From Flavobacterium sp. (GTDB taxonomy: Bacteria; Bacteroidota; Bacteroidia; Flavobacteriales; Flavobacteriaceae), in contig JAGNPF010000126.1 in the NCBI GenBank assembly GCA_017989775.1, positions 1-5,429 of the forward strand: DNA of 5,429 nt, given 5' to 3'. Both the position numbers and the translations under genes were made by a program. Shown here piece after piece: positions 1-5,429 of this stretch (within the stretch, counting starts at the first letter, position 1; each line of letters starts with the position of its first letter). Below the pieces are notes generated by a model that searched no databases, had not been told where the DNA came from, and worked only from the letters and a program-made list of their open reading frames with translations.

Positions 1-122
1 GAACCAGAAGCTTGTAAAGCTGAGTTGTTATTTACACTTACCGTTTTAGTTTCAGTTGTAGTAAATGAAGTTAATACCATCACTAAAGATAATAATCCGA
101 TTGCAAAAATTGATTTTTTCAT
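1..122 (-). CDS. Secreted protein of unknown function, N-terminal part only
   Basis: An open frame starts at an ATG (complement of 120-122) and runs without a stop through 40 codons to the left edge, so the gene continues outside the window. The protein begins MKKSIFAIGLLSLVMVLTSF, a typical Sec signal peptide: two Lys, a hydrophobic core over about residues 5-17, then a Ser/Thr-rich stretch. There is no Cys for a lipobox, so it is probably a soluble exported or cell-surface protein. The visible mature start is polar and low in complexity (Thr, Val, Asn, Ser). The family cannot be named from this much. It lies downstream of and co-directional with the LytTR regulator gene, 178 bp away, and that gap contains two inverted repeats and a copy of the ATTGTTAATA motif. 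The upstream sequence has no clear Shine-Dalgarno and no full TAnnTTTG match. The start and signal peptide are well supported; the function is unknown. Confidence 0.8.
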   Translation of the reverse strand, partial: MKKSIFAIGLLSLVMVLTSFTTTETKTVSVNNNSALQASG

Positions 123-139
123 AATACTTGGGGTTTTAT

Positions 140-167
140 ATTGTTAATACGTTTTTACATTGTTTGT
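140..167 (+). repeat. Third copy of ATTGTTAATA plus a related half-site
   Basis: ATTGTTAATA at 140-149 is identical to both units of the direct repeat at 1313-1344, and the match extends to ATTGTTAATAC with the second of those units. A related sequence, ATTGTTTGT, follows at 159-167, giving a period of 19 bp. The pair lies 18-45 bp upstream of the secreted-protein start codon, in its leader or promoter region. Sharing a motif with the other side of the LytTR gene hints at a common regulator. The 19-bp period is shorter than the usual 20-22 bp for LytTR sites, and in AT-rich DNA chance is a real alternative. Confidence 0.35.
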
Positions 168-189
168 GTGATATGTACCACATTATCAC
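168..189. repeat. Imperfect inverted repeat upstream of the secreted-protein gene
   Basis: GTGATA (168-173) pairs with TATCAC (184-189). Inside it, TGT (174-176) pairs with ACA (180-182), leaving one unpaired T and a 3-base centre. The repeat lies 46-67 bp upstream of the start codon at 122. It could be a dyad operator or a small leader hairpin; nothing in the sequence decides between them. Confidence 0.35.
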
Positions 190-257
190 GATGTAAAACT
201 ACGTCGCATCTCTCGATTTTTGTAGTAAAAATGGGGGTTTATGGTAGAATGCAGTCG

Positions 258-280
258 TTTGATAGTGTATGACTATCAAA
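258..280. repeat. Perfect 9-bp inverted repeat after the LytTR gene
   Basis: TTTGATAGT (258-266) and ACTATCAAA (272-280) are exact reverse complements around the 5-base spacer GTATG. The repeat begins 20 bp past the stop codon of the LytTR gene. In its transcript this would form an A/U-rich 9-bp hairpin, but no T tract follows on the minus strand, so it is not a standard intrinsic terminator. Alternatives are a transcript 3'-end stabilising hairpin or a dyad operator for the downstream secreted-protein gene. Confidence 0.5.
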
Positions 281-300
281 TTTGGGTAGATGGTTATTTT

Positions 301-1134
301 TTAAATTTCCAAATAATTGCCATTGGCAAATTCAGAGATGATAATATCCACATTTTCCTTGTAAGATTTGGAAAATGGGAGTTTTGTAGTGGTGTTTTTG
401 ATATAACAAACCGCATTTCCAGTATGAATTCTGGAAATATAATTACGATTTACGATATAACTGTTATGAATTCTGGAAAAAGGATGAGGTAAAACTCCCT
501 CAAAATGTTTCAATGTCTTGAAAGCCGTAATCATTTCACCATTGTTTAGGTGAATATCGGTAGAATTATTGTCAGCTTGAAAATAACAAATATCCCTGGC
601 ATCTATATATCTGTAATCACCATAGGATTTGATGCACAGCATAAGAGGTTGTTCATTATTTTGAATTACGGCTTGACCTGACGACTTTGCAACTTGTTCT
701 TCCTGAAGTTTTGGCGCTTCGACAATTACCGGCTGTTTAACCAAAAAAACTTCTTCCTCGATTGTTTTTTTTAATTTCAGAAGAGACTTGACCAAATCCA
801 TACGTTGCACCGGCTTGATCATGTAATCGGACACTTCATATTGTATGGCATCAAAAGCCAATTCTTTCTTGGTCGTGGTAACAATGATTTTGGGAACCAC
901 CTTCAAATAACGATACAATTCGTTGATAAGTGCCAACGACAAATTACTCGTTTTATCGGCTGGGTCAATTTCGAGAAAAATTATTTTTGGATTGTGTTCC
1001 AATATCAGATTTAAACCATCCGCATAGTTATTGGCCGAAGCCACGAAAACCAGCTCCGAAAAACCCTCGGCGACGGCCTGGGTTTCCAAAACACTTTCTT
1101 GATTGTCGTCAATAATAATGTACGGGTAATTCAT
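301..1134 (-). CDS. LytTR-family transcription regulator with a non-canonical receiver domain
   Basis: This 277-aa protein has the domain order receiver then LytTR. The receiver (about residues 3-120) keeps the acidic pair D9-D10, Thr86 (in VTTT) and Lys107 in the IKP motif. The phosphoacceptor position at the end of the third strand (FLEID, codon 970-972) is Glu55 rather than Asp, with Asp57 two residues on. A charged linker follows, then a LytTR DNA-binding domain (about 163-262) with the hallmark RIHNSYIVNRNYISRI and LPFSKSYK segments. LytTR proteins bind paired direct repeats and usually activate transcription. I chose the ATG at 1134; the codon before it is an in-frame TTG that would add one residue. 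AGGA sits 10 bases upstream. No histidine kinase gene is adjacent, so it is an orphan here. The Glu may mimic the phosphorylated state, making output phosphorylation-independent, but that is inference. The family call is secure; the targets are unknown. Confidence 0.93.
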   Translation of the reverse strand: MNYPYIIIDDNQESVLETQAVAEGFSELVFVASANNYADGLNLILEHNPKIIFLEIDPADKTSNLSLALINELYRYLKVVPKIIVTTTKKELAFDAIQYEVSDYMIKPVQRMDLVKSLLKLKKTIEEEVFLVKQPVIVEAPKLQEEQVAKSSGQAVIQNNEQPLMLCIKSYGDYRYIDARDICYFQADNNSTDIHLNNGEMITAFKTLKHFEGVLPHPFSRIHNSYIVNRNYISRIHTGNAVCYIKNTTTKLPFSKSYKENVDIIISEFANGNYLEI

Positions 1135-1145
1135 CAATGTTTTGT

Positions 1146-1159
1146 CCTAATTTGTTAGG
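1146..1159 (-). promoter_or_regulatory. Small hairpin overlapping the LytTR gene ribosome-binding site
   Basis: On the minus-strand transcript, CCTAA-CAAA-TTAGG forms a 5-bp stem with a 4-base loop. Most of the AGGA that precedes the LytTR start by 10 bases lies in the 3' arm. The stem is short and A/U-rich, so any masking of the ribosome-binding site would be weak. It is noted because a Shine-Dalgarno-like sequence is unusual among the genes in this window. Confidence 0.3.
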
Positions 1160-1312
1160 CATAACATTAGACCCTCAAAGCATTACGCTTTAAAATAGTT
1201 AAGAAAACATGTAGGTAGTTTTGGGGAAACTAATCAAACAAGGTCTCGATTTTTCAATAAAAAGCCGTGTTCAACAAGATAAAAATAAACATTTACACCA
1301 TTTTTCAATTGT

Positions 1313-1344
1313 ATTGTTAATATGTATCGAACAAATTGTTAATA
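1313..1344 (+). repeat. Direct repeat ATTGTTAATA x2, candidate LytTR operator
   Basis: ATTGTTAATA occurs at 1313-1322 and again at 1335-1344, a start-to-start distance of 22 bp, about two helical turns on the same DNA face. Described LytTR sites are two roughly 9-bp imperfect direct repeats with a GTT core, of the form [TA][AC][CA]GTTN[AG][TG], separated by about 12-13 bp. ATTGTTAAT fits 7 of 9 positions and the gap here is 13 bp. A gene for a LytTR protein starts 179 bp to the left on the other strand. The repeat lies about 80 bp upstream of the -33 element of the barrel-protein gene. Binding is inferred from spacing and core sequence only. Confidence 0.5.
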
Positions 1345-1423
1345 CATTAAAATTAAGTGCAAATAAATCCGATAAAGCGCAGTGGACAAAGGATTTAATA
1401 AGCATTTAAAATACTTCAACCCT

Positions 1424-1457
1424 TTTGTGATAATCAGAATAATTCTACATATATTTG
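1424..1457 (+). promoter_or_regulatory. Bacteroidota-type promoter for the barrel-protein gene
   Basis: TATATTTG at 1450-1457 is a full match to the Bacteroidota -7 consensus TAnnTTTG. TTTG at 1424-1427 can serve as the -33 element, with a spacer of 22 bp, slightly long but within the range seen. Transcription would start near 1463-1465, leaving a leader of about 13-15 bases before the ATG at 1478. No Shine-Dalgarno sequence is present, as is normal for this phylum. Confidence 0.65.
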
Positions 1458-1477
1458 ATGAATAAAAACACTAATCT

Positions 1478-2002
1478 ATGAAAAAAATATTTTTAGCACT
1501 GTTTCTCGCCACTATTACCTTTGGCTACAGCCAAGAAACCCAAAAGGTCGATTTTAAAAGAAATGAAATCAAAGCGAATGCTCTTTTTTTAGTAGCAGGG
1601 GCTTTGGAAGTTACTTATGAACAACTACTTAATGAAGAATCCGGAGTTGGGGTTTCACTTTTTGTACCTTATGAGAATGAAATTGATGTGAATTTTAGCC
1701 TTACTCCTTATTACCGCTTCTATTTTGGTAAAAAACCGGCAGCAGGATTTTTCGTGGAAGGTTTCGGGATGTTGAATTCATATGATGATTCTATTTATAC
1801 TGAAGCAAACAATTATTCAAGTTATGATGATGTTACTAGAACTGATTTCGCTCTTGGTTTTGGATTAGGAGCAAAATGGGTAACTAAAAAAGGATTTATC
1901 TTTGAAATAAACGGAGGCGTAGGTCGAAACTTGTTCAATAGCAGCGATACAGATTTCGAAATTGTTGGACGAGGCGGAATAACCCTTGGCTACAGATTTT
2001 AA
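1478..2002 (+). CDS. Outer-membrane beta-barrel-like protein (DUF3575-like)
   Basis: This 174-aa protein has a clear signal peptide, MKKIFLALFLATITFGYS, with likely cleavage before Gln19, the usual Bacteroidota pattern. The mature part of about 156 residues shows alternating hydrophobic and polar strands separated by Gly, Asn and Asp turns: NEIKANALFLVAGALEVTYE, a PYYRFYFGKKPAAGFFVEGF segment, LGFGLGAKWV, and a last strand ending GYRF. A C-terminal Phe is the classic assembly signal for Bam-inserted barrels. The size fits a small eight-strand barrel. From recall, similar flavobacterial proteins are annotated DUF3575; their function is not known, and neither a substrate nor an enzyme motif is visible. 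It stands alone, with its own promoter and a strong terminator just after the stop. The upstream direct repeat suggests control by the divergent LytTR regulator. The fold and location are well supported; the family name less so. Confidence 0.8.
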   Translation: MKKIFLALFLATITFGYSQETQKVDFKRNEIKANALFLVAGALEVTYEQLLNEESGVGVSLFVPYENEIDVNFSLTPYYRFYFGKKPAAGFFVEGFGMLNSYDDSIYTEANNYSSYDDVTRTDFALGFGLGAKWVTKKGFIFEINGGVGRNLFNSSDTDFEIVGRGGITLGYRF

Positions 2003-2007
2003 ATCAT

Positions 2008-2044
2008 AAAAAAAGGCTTCTCAAAATCGAGAAGCCTTTTTTTT
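2008..2044. terminator. Bidirectional intrinsic terminator
   Basis: GGCTTCTC (2015-2022) and GAGAAGCC (2029-2036) form a perfect 8-bp stem with the 6-base loop AAAATC. Seven A (2008-2014) precede it and eight T (2037-2044) follow, so it has the T tract needed on either strand. It lies between the stop of the barrel gene at 2002 and the stop of glyS at 2061, which converge here, and should terminate both. Confidence 0.92.
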
Positions 2045-2060
2045 ATAAATGAATCTGTGA

Positions 2061-3602
2061 TTACATTTTCATCAACCAGTTTTTCATCGAAACTTCATTT
2101 TCAATGATTAATTTCAAGTCGGCGATGGCCACGCGGTCTTGTTTCATCGTGTCCCTGTGACGAATGGTTACCGTTTGGTCTTCGGCCGTTTGGTGATCTA
2201 CCGTGATGCAGAAAGGAGTTCCCAAAGCATCTTGTCGTCTGTAACGTCTTCCCACGGCATCTTTTTCATCATAAGCCACGTTGAAATCCCAACGCAAATC
2301 GTCAATAATTTTGTTGGCTATTTCTGGCAAGCCGTCTTTTTTGACCAATGGTAAAACAGCTGCTTTTGTTGGTGCCAAAACAGCCGGTAATTTCAATACT
2401 GTTCTGGTTGAACCGTCTTCCAATGTTTCTTCTTTCAAGGAAGTAGAGAAAATAGCCAAGAACATCCTGTCCAATCCCACTGAAGTTTCTACTACATAAG
2501 GAACGTAGTTTTGATTCAATTCGGAATCGAAATACTGTAATTTTCTTCCTGAATATTGTTCGTGTGCTTTCAAATCGAAATCCGTACGAGAGTGAATTCC
2601 TTCCAATTCCTTGAATCCAAAAGGGAAATCAAACTCGATATCGGCAGCAGCATTCGCATAATGTGCCAACTTTTCGTGATCGTGAAAACGGTATTTTTCT
2701 TTTCCTAAACCAAGCGACAAATGCCAGTTCAAACGAGTGGTTTTCCAGTGTTCGTACCATTGCATTTCTTCGCCTGGACGCACAAAAAATTGCATTTCCA
2801 TTTGTTCGAATTCACGCATACGGAAGATGAACTGTCTTGCCACGATTTCGTTTCTAAACGCTTTTCCGGTTTGTGCAATTCCGAAAGGAACTTTCATTCT
2901 TCCCGATTTTTGAACATTCAAGAAGTTGACAAAAATACCTTGAGCGGTTTCGGGACGCAAATACAAATCCATTGCATTTTCGGCCGAAGCTCCCAATTTG
3001 GTACCAAACATCAAGTTGAATTGTTTCACGTCTGTCCAGTTTCTCGAACCCGATTCAGGACAAGCAATTTCCAATTCTTCAATTAACGCTTTCACATCTT
3101 CCAAGTCGCCAGAGCCCAAAGAACGTCCCATTCTTTCTAGAATTTCTCTTTCTTTGGCCAGATATTCCACCACTCTTGCATTGGTCGTGATGAATTCTTG
3201 CTCGTTGAAAGCGTCACCAAAACGAACTTTCGCTTTTTCGATTTCTTTTTTGGCTTTTAGATTCAGTTTTTCGGCATAATCCTCGATCAAAACGTCAGCT
3301 CTGTATCGTTTTTTCGAATCTTTGTTGTCGATTAATGGATCGTTGAAGGCATCCACGTGACCCGATGCTTTCCAAGTGGTTGGGTGCATCAAGATGGCCG
3401 CGTCAAGCCCCACGATGTTGTCGTTCATTTGAACCATCGATTTCCACCAATATTCGCGTATGTTCTTTTTTAATTCTACTCCGTTTTGTGCATAATCATA
3501 GACTGCACTTAAACCATCGTATATTTCGCTTGACGGAAAAATAAATCCGTATTCTTTTGCGTGCGAAATTACATTCTTAAATAAATCTTCTTGTTTTGCC
3601 AT
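2061..3602 (-). CDS. glyS: Glycyl-tRNA synthetase, single-chain dimeric type
   Basis: This 513-aa class II aminoacyl-tRNA synthetase attaches glycine to tRNA-Gly in the cytoplasm using ATP (EC 6.1.1.14). It is the alpha2 form shared by eukaryotes, archaea and many bacteria, not the two-subunit GlyQ/GlyS form of E. coli. The N-terminal segment FIFPSSEIYDGLSAVYDYA is typical of this form. The glycine-recognition segment RPETAQGIF is at residues 216-224. Motif 2 runs from FRNEI (249-253) to REFEQME (263-269), and motif 3 is GLDRMFLAI (376-384). The anticodon-binding domain follows at about 405-505, starting APTKAAVLPL and including DAVGRRYRRQDALGTPFCITVD. All catalytic motifs are intact and no frameshift is seen. 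The MAKQEDLFKN start fits relatives as I recall them. The gene is monocistronic in this window: it converges on the barrel gene and diverges from comF. No T-box or other leader element is seen. Confidence 0.97.
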   Translation of the reverse strand: MAKQEDLFKNVISHAKEYGFIFPSSEIYDGLSAVYDYAQNGVELKKNIREYWWKSMVQMNDNIVGLDAAILMHPTTWKASGHVDAFNDPLIDNKDSKKRYRADVLIEDYAEKLNLKAKKEIEKAKVRFGDAFNEQEFITTNARVVEYLAKEREILERMGRSLGSGDLEDVKALIEELEIACPESGSRNWTDVKQFNLMFGTKLGASAENAMDLYLRPETAQGIFVNFLNVQKSGRMKVPFGIAQTGKAFRNEIVARQFIFRMREFEQMEMQFFVRPGEEMQWYEHWKTTRLNWHLSLGLGKEKYRFHDHEKLAHYANAAADIEFDFPFGFKELEGIHSRTDFDLKAHEQYSGRKLQYFDSELNQNYVPYVVETSVGLDRMFLAIFSTSLKEETLEDGSTRTVLKLPAVLAPTKAAVLPLVKKDGLPEIANKIIDDLRWDFNVAYDEKDAVGRRYRRQDALGTPFCITVDHQTAEDQTVTIRHRDTMKQDRVAIADLKLIIENEVSMKNWLMKM

Positions 3603-3609
3603 AGTGGTG

Positions 3610-3617
3610 CAAAAATA
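3610..3617 (-). promoter_or_regulatory. Candidate -7 element for glyS, very close to the start codon
   Basis: Read on the minus strand this is TATTTTTG, a full match to TAnnTTTG. Only seven bases separate it from the glyS ATG, so transcription would start at or within a few bases of the start codon, giving a leaderless or near-leaderless mRNA. No clear TTTG -33 element is found about 17-23 bp upstream. An A/T-rich stretch can match by chance, so the promoter may lie further up. Confidence 0.4.
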
Positions 3618-3698
3618 TAAAAAGTGAACTTAAAAAAAGAAACATTTTTGAAGTTTGAAGCGTTGATTTCTTTATTTTTATGAAAAAATGTAGTTTTT

Positions 3699-4382
3699 AT
3701 GTTGAAAAGCATTATCAATCTTTTTTTTCCTCCCGTTTGTGCCGGTTGTCATTCGTTTTTGGTATCGAATGAAAACGTGATATGCACACTTTGCCGACAC
3801 AATCTTCCGCTGACCAATCATCATTTGAATCCCGAAAACGAAGCTTTCAAGAAATTTTATGGAAGAATTCCTGTCGAACACACTTCGACGTTATTGTACT
3901 TTCATAAAAAAGGAATTGTACAGGAATTAATCCACAACTTGAAATACAAAGGCCAGGAAGACATTGGAACCGTTCTTGGCGAATGGTATGCCGATGAATT
4001 GAAAACCTTGGAAATCCTGCAATCTGTCGATGAAATTATTCCCGTGCCTTTGCACAAAAGAAAACTCAGAGAAAGAGGCTACAATCAGGTGACAAATTTT
4101 GGAACGACACTTTCCAGCGGCTTGAACATTCCCTACAATCCCAATTTATTGGTTCGAAATATTTACTCCAAAACCCAGTCCAAGAAAAACTTGCTGAATC
4201 GCAGCGAAGGCATCGACACCACTTTTGATGTTGCTTTTTCTGAAAAAGACCACGACAAACATTTCCTCCTGATTGACGATGTACTCACGACTGGCTCGAC
4301 TCTAGAAGCTTGTTCGCACGCTTTGCTGAAAATTCCCGGTGCAAAAATCAGTATTGTTTGTATGGCGATGGCGCATTCATGA
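3699..4382 (+). CDS. comF: ComF family protein (phosphoribosyltransferase-like, DNA uptake)
   Basis: This 227-aa protein has the family's usual length and layout. An N-terminal four-Cys zinc-binding module (C14-x2-C17 and C29-x2-C32) lies within FPPVCAGCHSF and VICTLCRHNLP. The segment LIHNLKYKGQEDIG (77-90) and the family signature VPLHKRKLRERGYNQ (116-130) follow, then TQSKKNLLNR (159-168). The PRPP-binding loop of type I phosphoribosyltransferases is LLIDDVLTTGST (190-201), with its two Asp present. ComF homologues act in the cytoplasm in natural transformation, helping bring single-stranded DNA through the membrane; some relatives (GntX/YhgH) are known from other roles. The biochemical reaction is not settled. 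The start at 3699 is the first ATG in this frame next to the conserved N-terminus; upstream ATGs are in other frames. No Shine-Dalgarno or convincing promoter is seen. It diverges from glyS and runs in the same direction as the lipoprotein gene 105 bp downstream, with no terminator between. Confidence 0.93.
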   Translation: MLKSIINLFFPPVCAGCHSFLVSNENVICTLCRHNLPLTNHHLNPENEAFKKFYGRIPVEHTSTLLYFHKKGIVQELIHNLKYKGQEDIGTVLGEWYADELKTLEILQSVDEIIPVPLHKRKLRERGYNQVTNFGTTLSSGLNIPYNPNLLVRNIYSKTQSKKNLLNRSEGIDTTFDVAFSEKDHDKHFLLIDDVLTTGSTLEACSHALLKIPGAKISIVCMAMAHS

Positions 4383-4457
4383 TTTCTGATTTGTATTGAG
4401 AAAGCAAATAGCTCCCAATAAAAATTTAAAAGATTTCTTTTACAGCGAATATAATTG

Positions 4458-4465
4458 TTATTTTG
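4458..4465 (+). promoter_or_regulatory. Weak -7-like box before the lipoprotein gene
   Basis: TTATTTTG differs from TAnnTTTG at one defined position and lies 22 bp before the ATG at 4488, a normal distance. No TTTG -33 element was found at the right spacing. As no terminator is visible between comF and the lipoprotein gene, read-through from comF is an equal possibility. Confidence 0.25.
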
Positions 4466-4487
4466 TAGCTTTAAATACCGATTCACC

Positions 4488-5429
4488 ATGTTGAAAAACA
4501 ACTTTAAATATATTTTATTTCTGGTCGCGTTAACAATGACAAGCTGTGCCAAAAGAGGCAGTATAACAGGAGGACTGAAAGACACACTGGCACCCGTTTT
4601 AACGATGAGCTTTCCCAAAAACTACAGCACGAATTTTAAAGCAAAAGAAATCAAATTGACGTTTGACGAATACGTCAAGCTAAAAGACTTGAACAAGCAA
4701 TTGATTATTTCACCTCCGATGAAATATGATCCCTTGATAACACCGACTTCTGTCAGCAAAAACATCACCATAAAAATATTGGACACGCTTCAAGCCAACA
4801 CCACTTACAGTTTTAATTTTGGTCAAAGCATAGAAGACAACAACGAGGGGAATCCATACAACCAGTTCAAATACGTGTTTTCGACCGGAACTTTCATAGA
4901 TTCATTGTCCATCGGGGGAACCGTAAAAGATGCTTACAACAAAGAGGTGGAATCGTTTGTTTCCATTATGCTGTATGATGCAAACGAAAAATTTAACGAT
5001 TCCGTGGTTTATAAAGAAAATCCAAGATACATCACAAACACATTGGACAGCTTGAAAACTTTCAAATTGGAAAATTTAAAAGCCGGAAAATATCTTTTGG
5101 TGGCGATGAAGGATTATGGATCCAATAATAAATTCAACCCCAAGAAAGACAAAATCGGTTTTCACAAGGAGTTTATCACCATTCCGGGCGACACGGCCTA
5201 TGAACTAAAAATATTCAGGGAGAGGCAAGATTTCAAGACATCCAGGCCTTACCAAGCATCTGCAAACAGGGCTATCGTTCCTTATGAAGGAACACCAAAA
5301 GATTCGGAAATTGTGCTCAAAAATGGAGAAACGATTTTGCCTACCATCGTTACTAAGTTTCCACAAAAAGATTCGCTACAAGTGTGGTTTAAACCGATCA
5401 AAGTGGATTCATTATCTATGGTTGTAACC
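4488..5429 (+). CDS. Ig-like domain lipoprotein, N-terminal part
   Basis: An open frame starts at the ATG at 4488 and has no stop through 314 codons to the right edge, so the gene is truncated by the window. The N-terminus MLKNNFKYILFLVALTMTSC is a lipoprotein signal peptide with a lipobox ending at Cys20, which would be lipidated. The conserved-looking stretch CAKRGSITGGLKDTLAPVL leads into a bacterial Ig-like (SbsA/Big_5-type) domain at about residues 34-134, including LTFDEYVKLKDLNKQLIISP and NTTYSFNFGQSI. A second beta-sandwich, resembling carboxypeptidase-regulatory or DUF2141 modules, spans about 140-225 (IGGTVKDAYNKEV to LENLKAGKYLLVAMKDYG). The region after about 235 is not recognised. 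The residues just after Cys20 (AKRGS) lack the acidic cluster of flavobacterial surface-export signals, so the protein probably faces the periplasm; this is inference. From recall, similar proteins are widespread in Flavobacteriia, with no established function. Confidence 0.88.
   Translation, partial: MLKNNFKYILFLVALTMTSCAKRGSITGGLKDTLAPVLTMSFPKNYSTNFKAKEIKLTFDEYVKLKDLNKQLIISPPMKYDPLITPTSVSKNITIKILDTLQANTTYSFNFGQSIEDNNEGNPYNQFKYVFSTGTFIDSLSIGGTVKDAYNKEVESFVSIMLYDANEKFNDSVVYKENPRYITNTLDSLKTFKLENLKAGKYLLVAMKDYGSNNKFNPKKDKIGFHKEFITIPGDTAYELKIFRERQDFKTSRPYQASANRAIVPYEGTPKDSEIVLKNGETILPTIVTKFPQKDSLQVWFKPIKVDSLSMVVT

Larger units (their letters stand above)
1135..1477. other. AT-rich divergent intergenic region
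   Basis: This 343-bp gap separates the divergently transcribed LytTR and barrel-protein genes. It holds, in order, a 5-bp inverted repeat over the LytTR ribosome-binding site (1146-1159), a small inverted repeat AAAGC-N5-GCTTT (1177-1191), a weak LytTR-like pair (1195-1223), an exact 10-bp direct repeat (1313-1344), and a promoter for the plus-strand gene (1424-1457). A 62-codon frame from a TTG at 1221 to 1409 has no ribosome-binding site or recognisable motif and is not called. No RNA gene was recognised. Confidence 0.7.

Noticed and set aside
241..492. 83-codon plus-strand frame with GGGGG a few bases before its ATG
   Set aside because: Most of it is antisense to the conserved LytTR domain, and it has no recognisable protein features. 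The well-supported minus-strand gene explains the open frame.
1135..1137. TTG as the start codon of the LytTR gene
   Set aside because: The very next codon is ATG at 1134, which is far more likely as the start; TTG would add only one residue.
1177..1191. AAAGC-N5-GCTTT inverted repeat as a terminator or operator
   Set aside because: Its 5-bp arms are too short to stand out in AT-rich sequence, and there is no T tract.
1221..1409. 62-codon plus-strand frame in the intergenic region
   Set aside because: It starts at TTG, lacks a ribosome-binding site or promoter in the right place, and overlaps the direct repeat. It looks like a chance frame in AT-rich DNA.
2721..3279. Plus-strand frames inside glyS
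   Set aside because: They are antisense to an intact glycyl-tRNA synthetase with all its class II motifs, and their translations show no domains.
4163..4618. 151-codon minus-strand frame across the comF and lipoprotein junction
   Set aside because: It is antisense to the PRPP loop of comF and to the lipoprotein signal peptide, both clearly coding on the plus strand.

Overview
The window looks like chromosomal DNA from the phylum Bacteroidota, most likely Flavobacterium or a close relative. The evidence is AT-rich intergenic DNA, genes that mostly lack a Shine-Dalgarno sequence, matches to the Bacteroidota promoter box TAnnTTTG, a single-chain glycyl-tRNA synthetase, a secreted protein whose predicted mature form begins with Gln, and a TSC-type lipoprotein. 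The genus is inferred from recall of similar proteins, not from a search.

Layout from left to right: (1) the first 40 codons of a secreted protein of unknown function on the minus strand, cut by the window edge; (2) a LytTR-family transcription regulator on the minus strand whose receiver domain has Glu where the phosphorylated Asp should be; (3) an AT-rich 343-bp divergent intergenic region with a 22-bp-period direct repeat resembling a LytTR-type operator; (4) a small outer-membrane beta-barrel-like protein (DUF3575-like) on the plus strand with a recognisable promoter; (5) a strong bidirectional terminator; (6) glyS on the minus strand, possibly with an extremely short leader; (7) comF on the plus strand; (8) an Ig-like-domain lipoprotein on the plus strand, running off the right edge.

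The right half (glyS, comF, lipoprotein) is ordinary core genome. The left half may be a small regulatory unit. The orphan LytTR protein lies between two genes for exported proteins, and ATTGTTAATA occurs twice upstream of the barrel gene and once upstream of the truncated secreted-protein gene. This suggests that the regulator controls both neighbours, but that is inference. I saw no mobile element, CRISPR array, tRNA or rRNA, and no convincing new multi-gene system.
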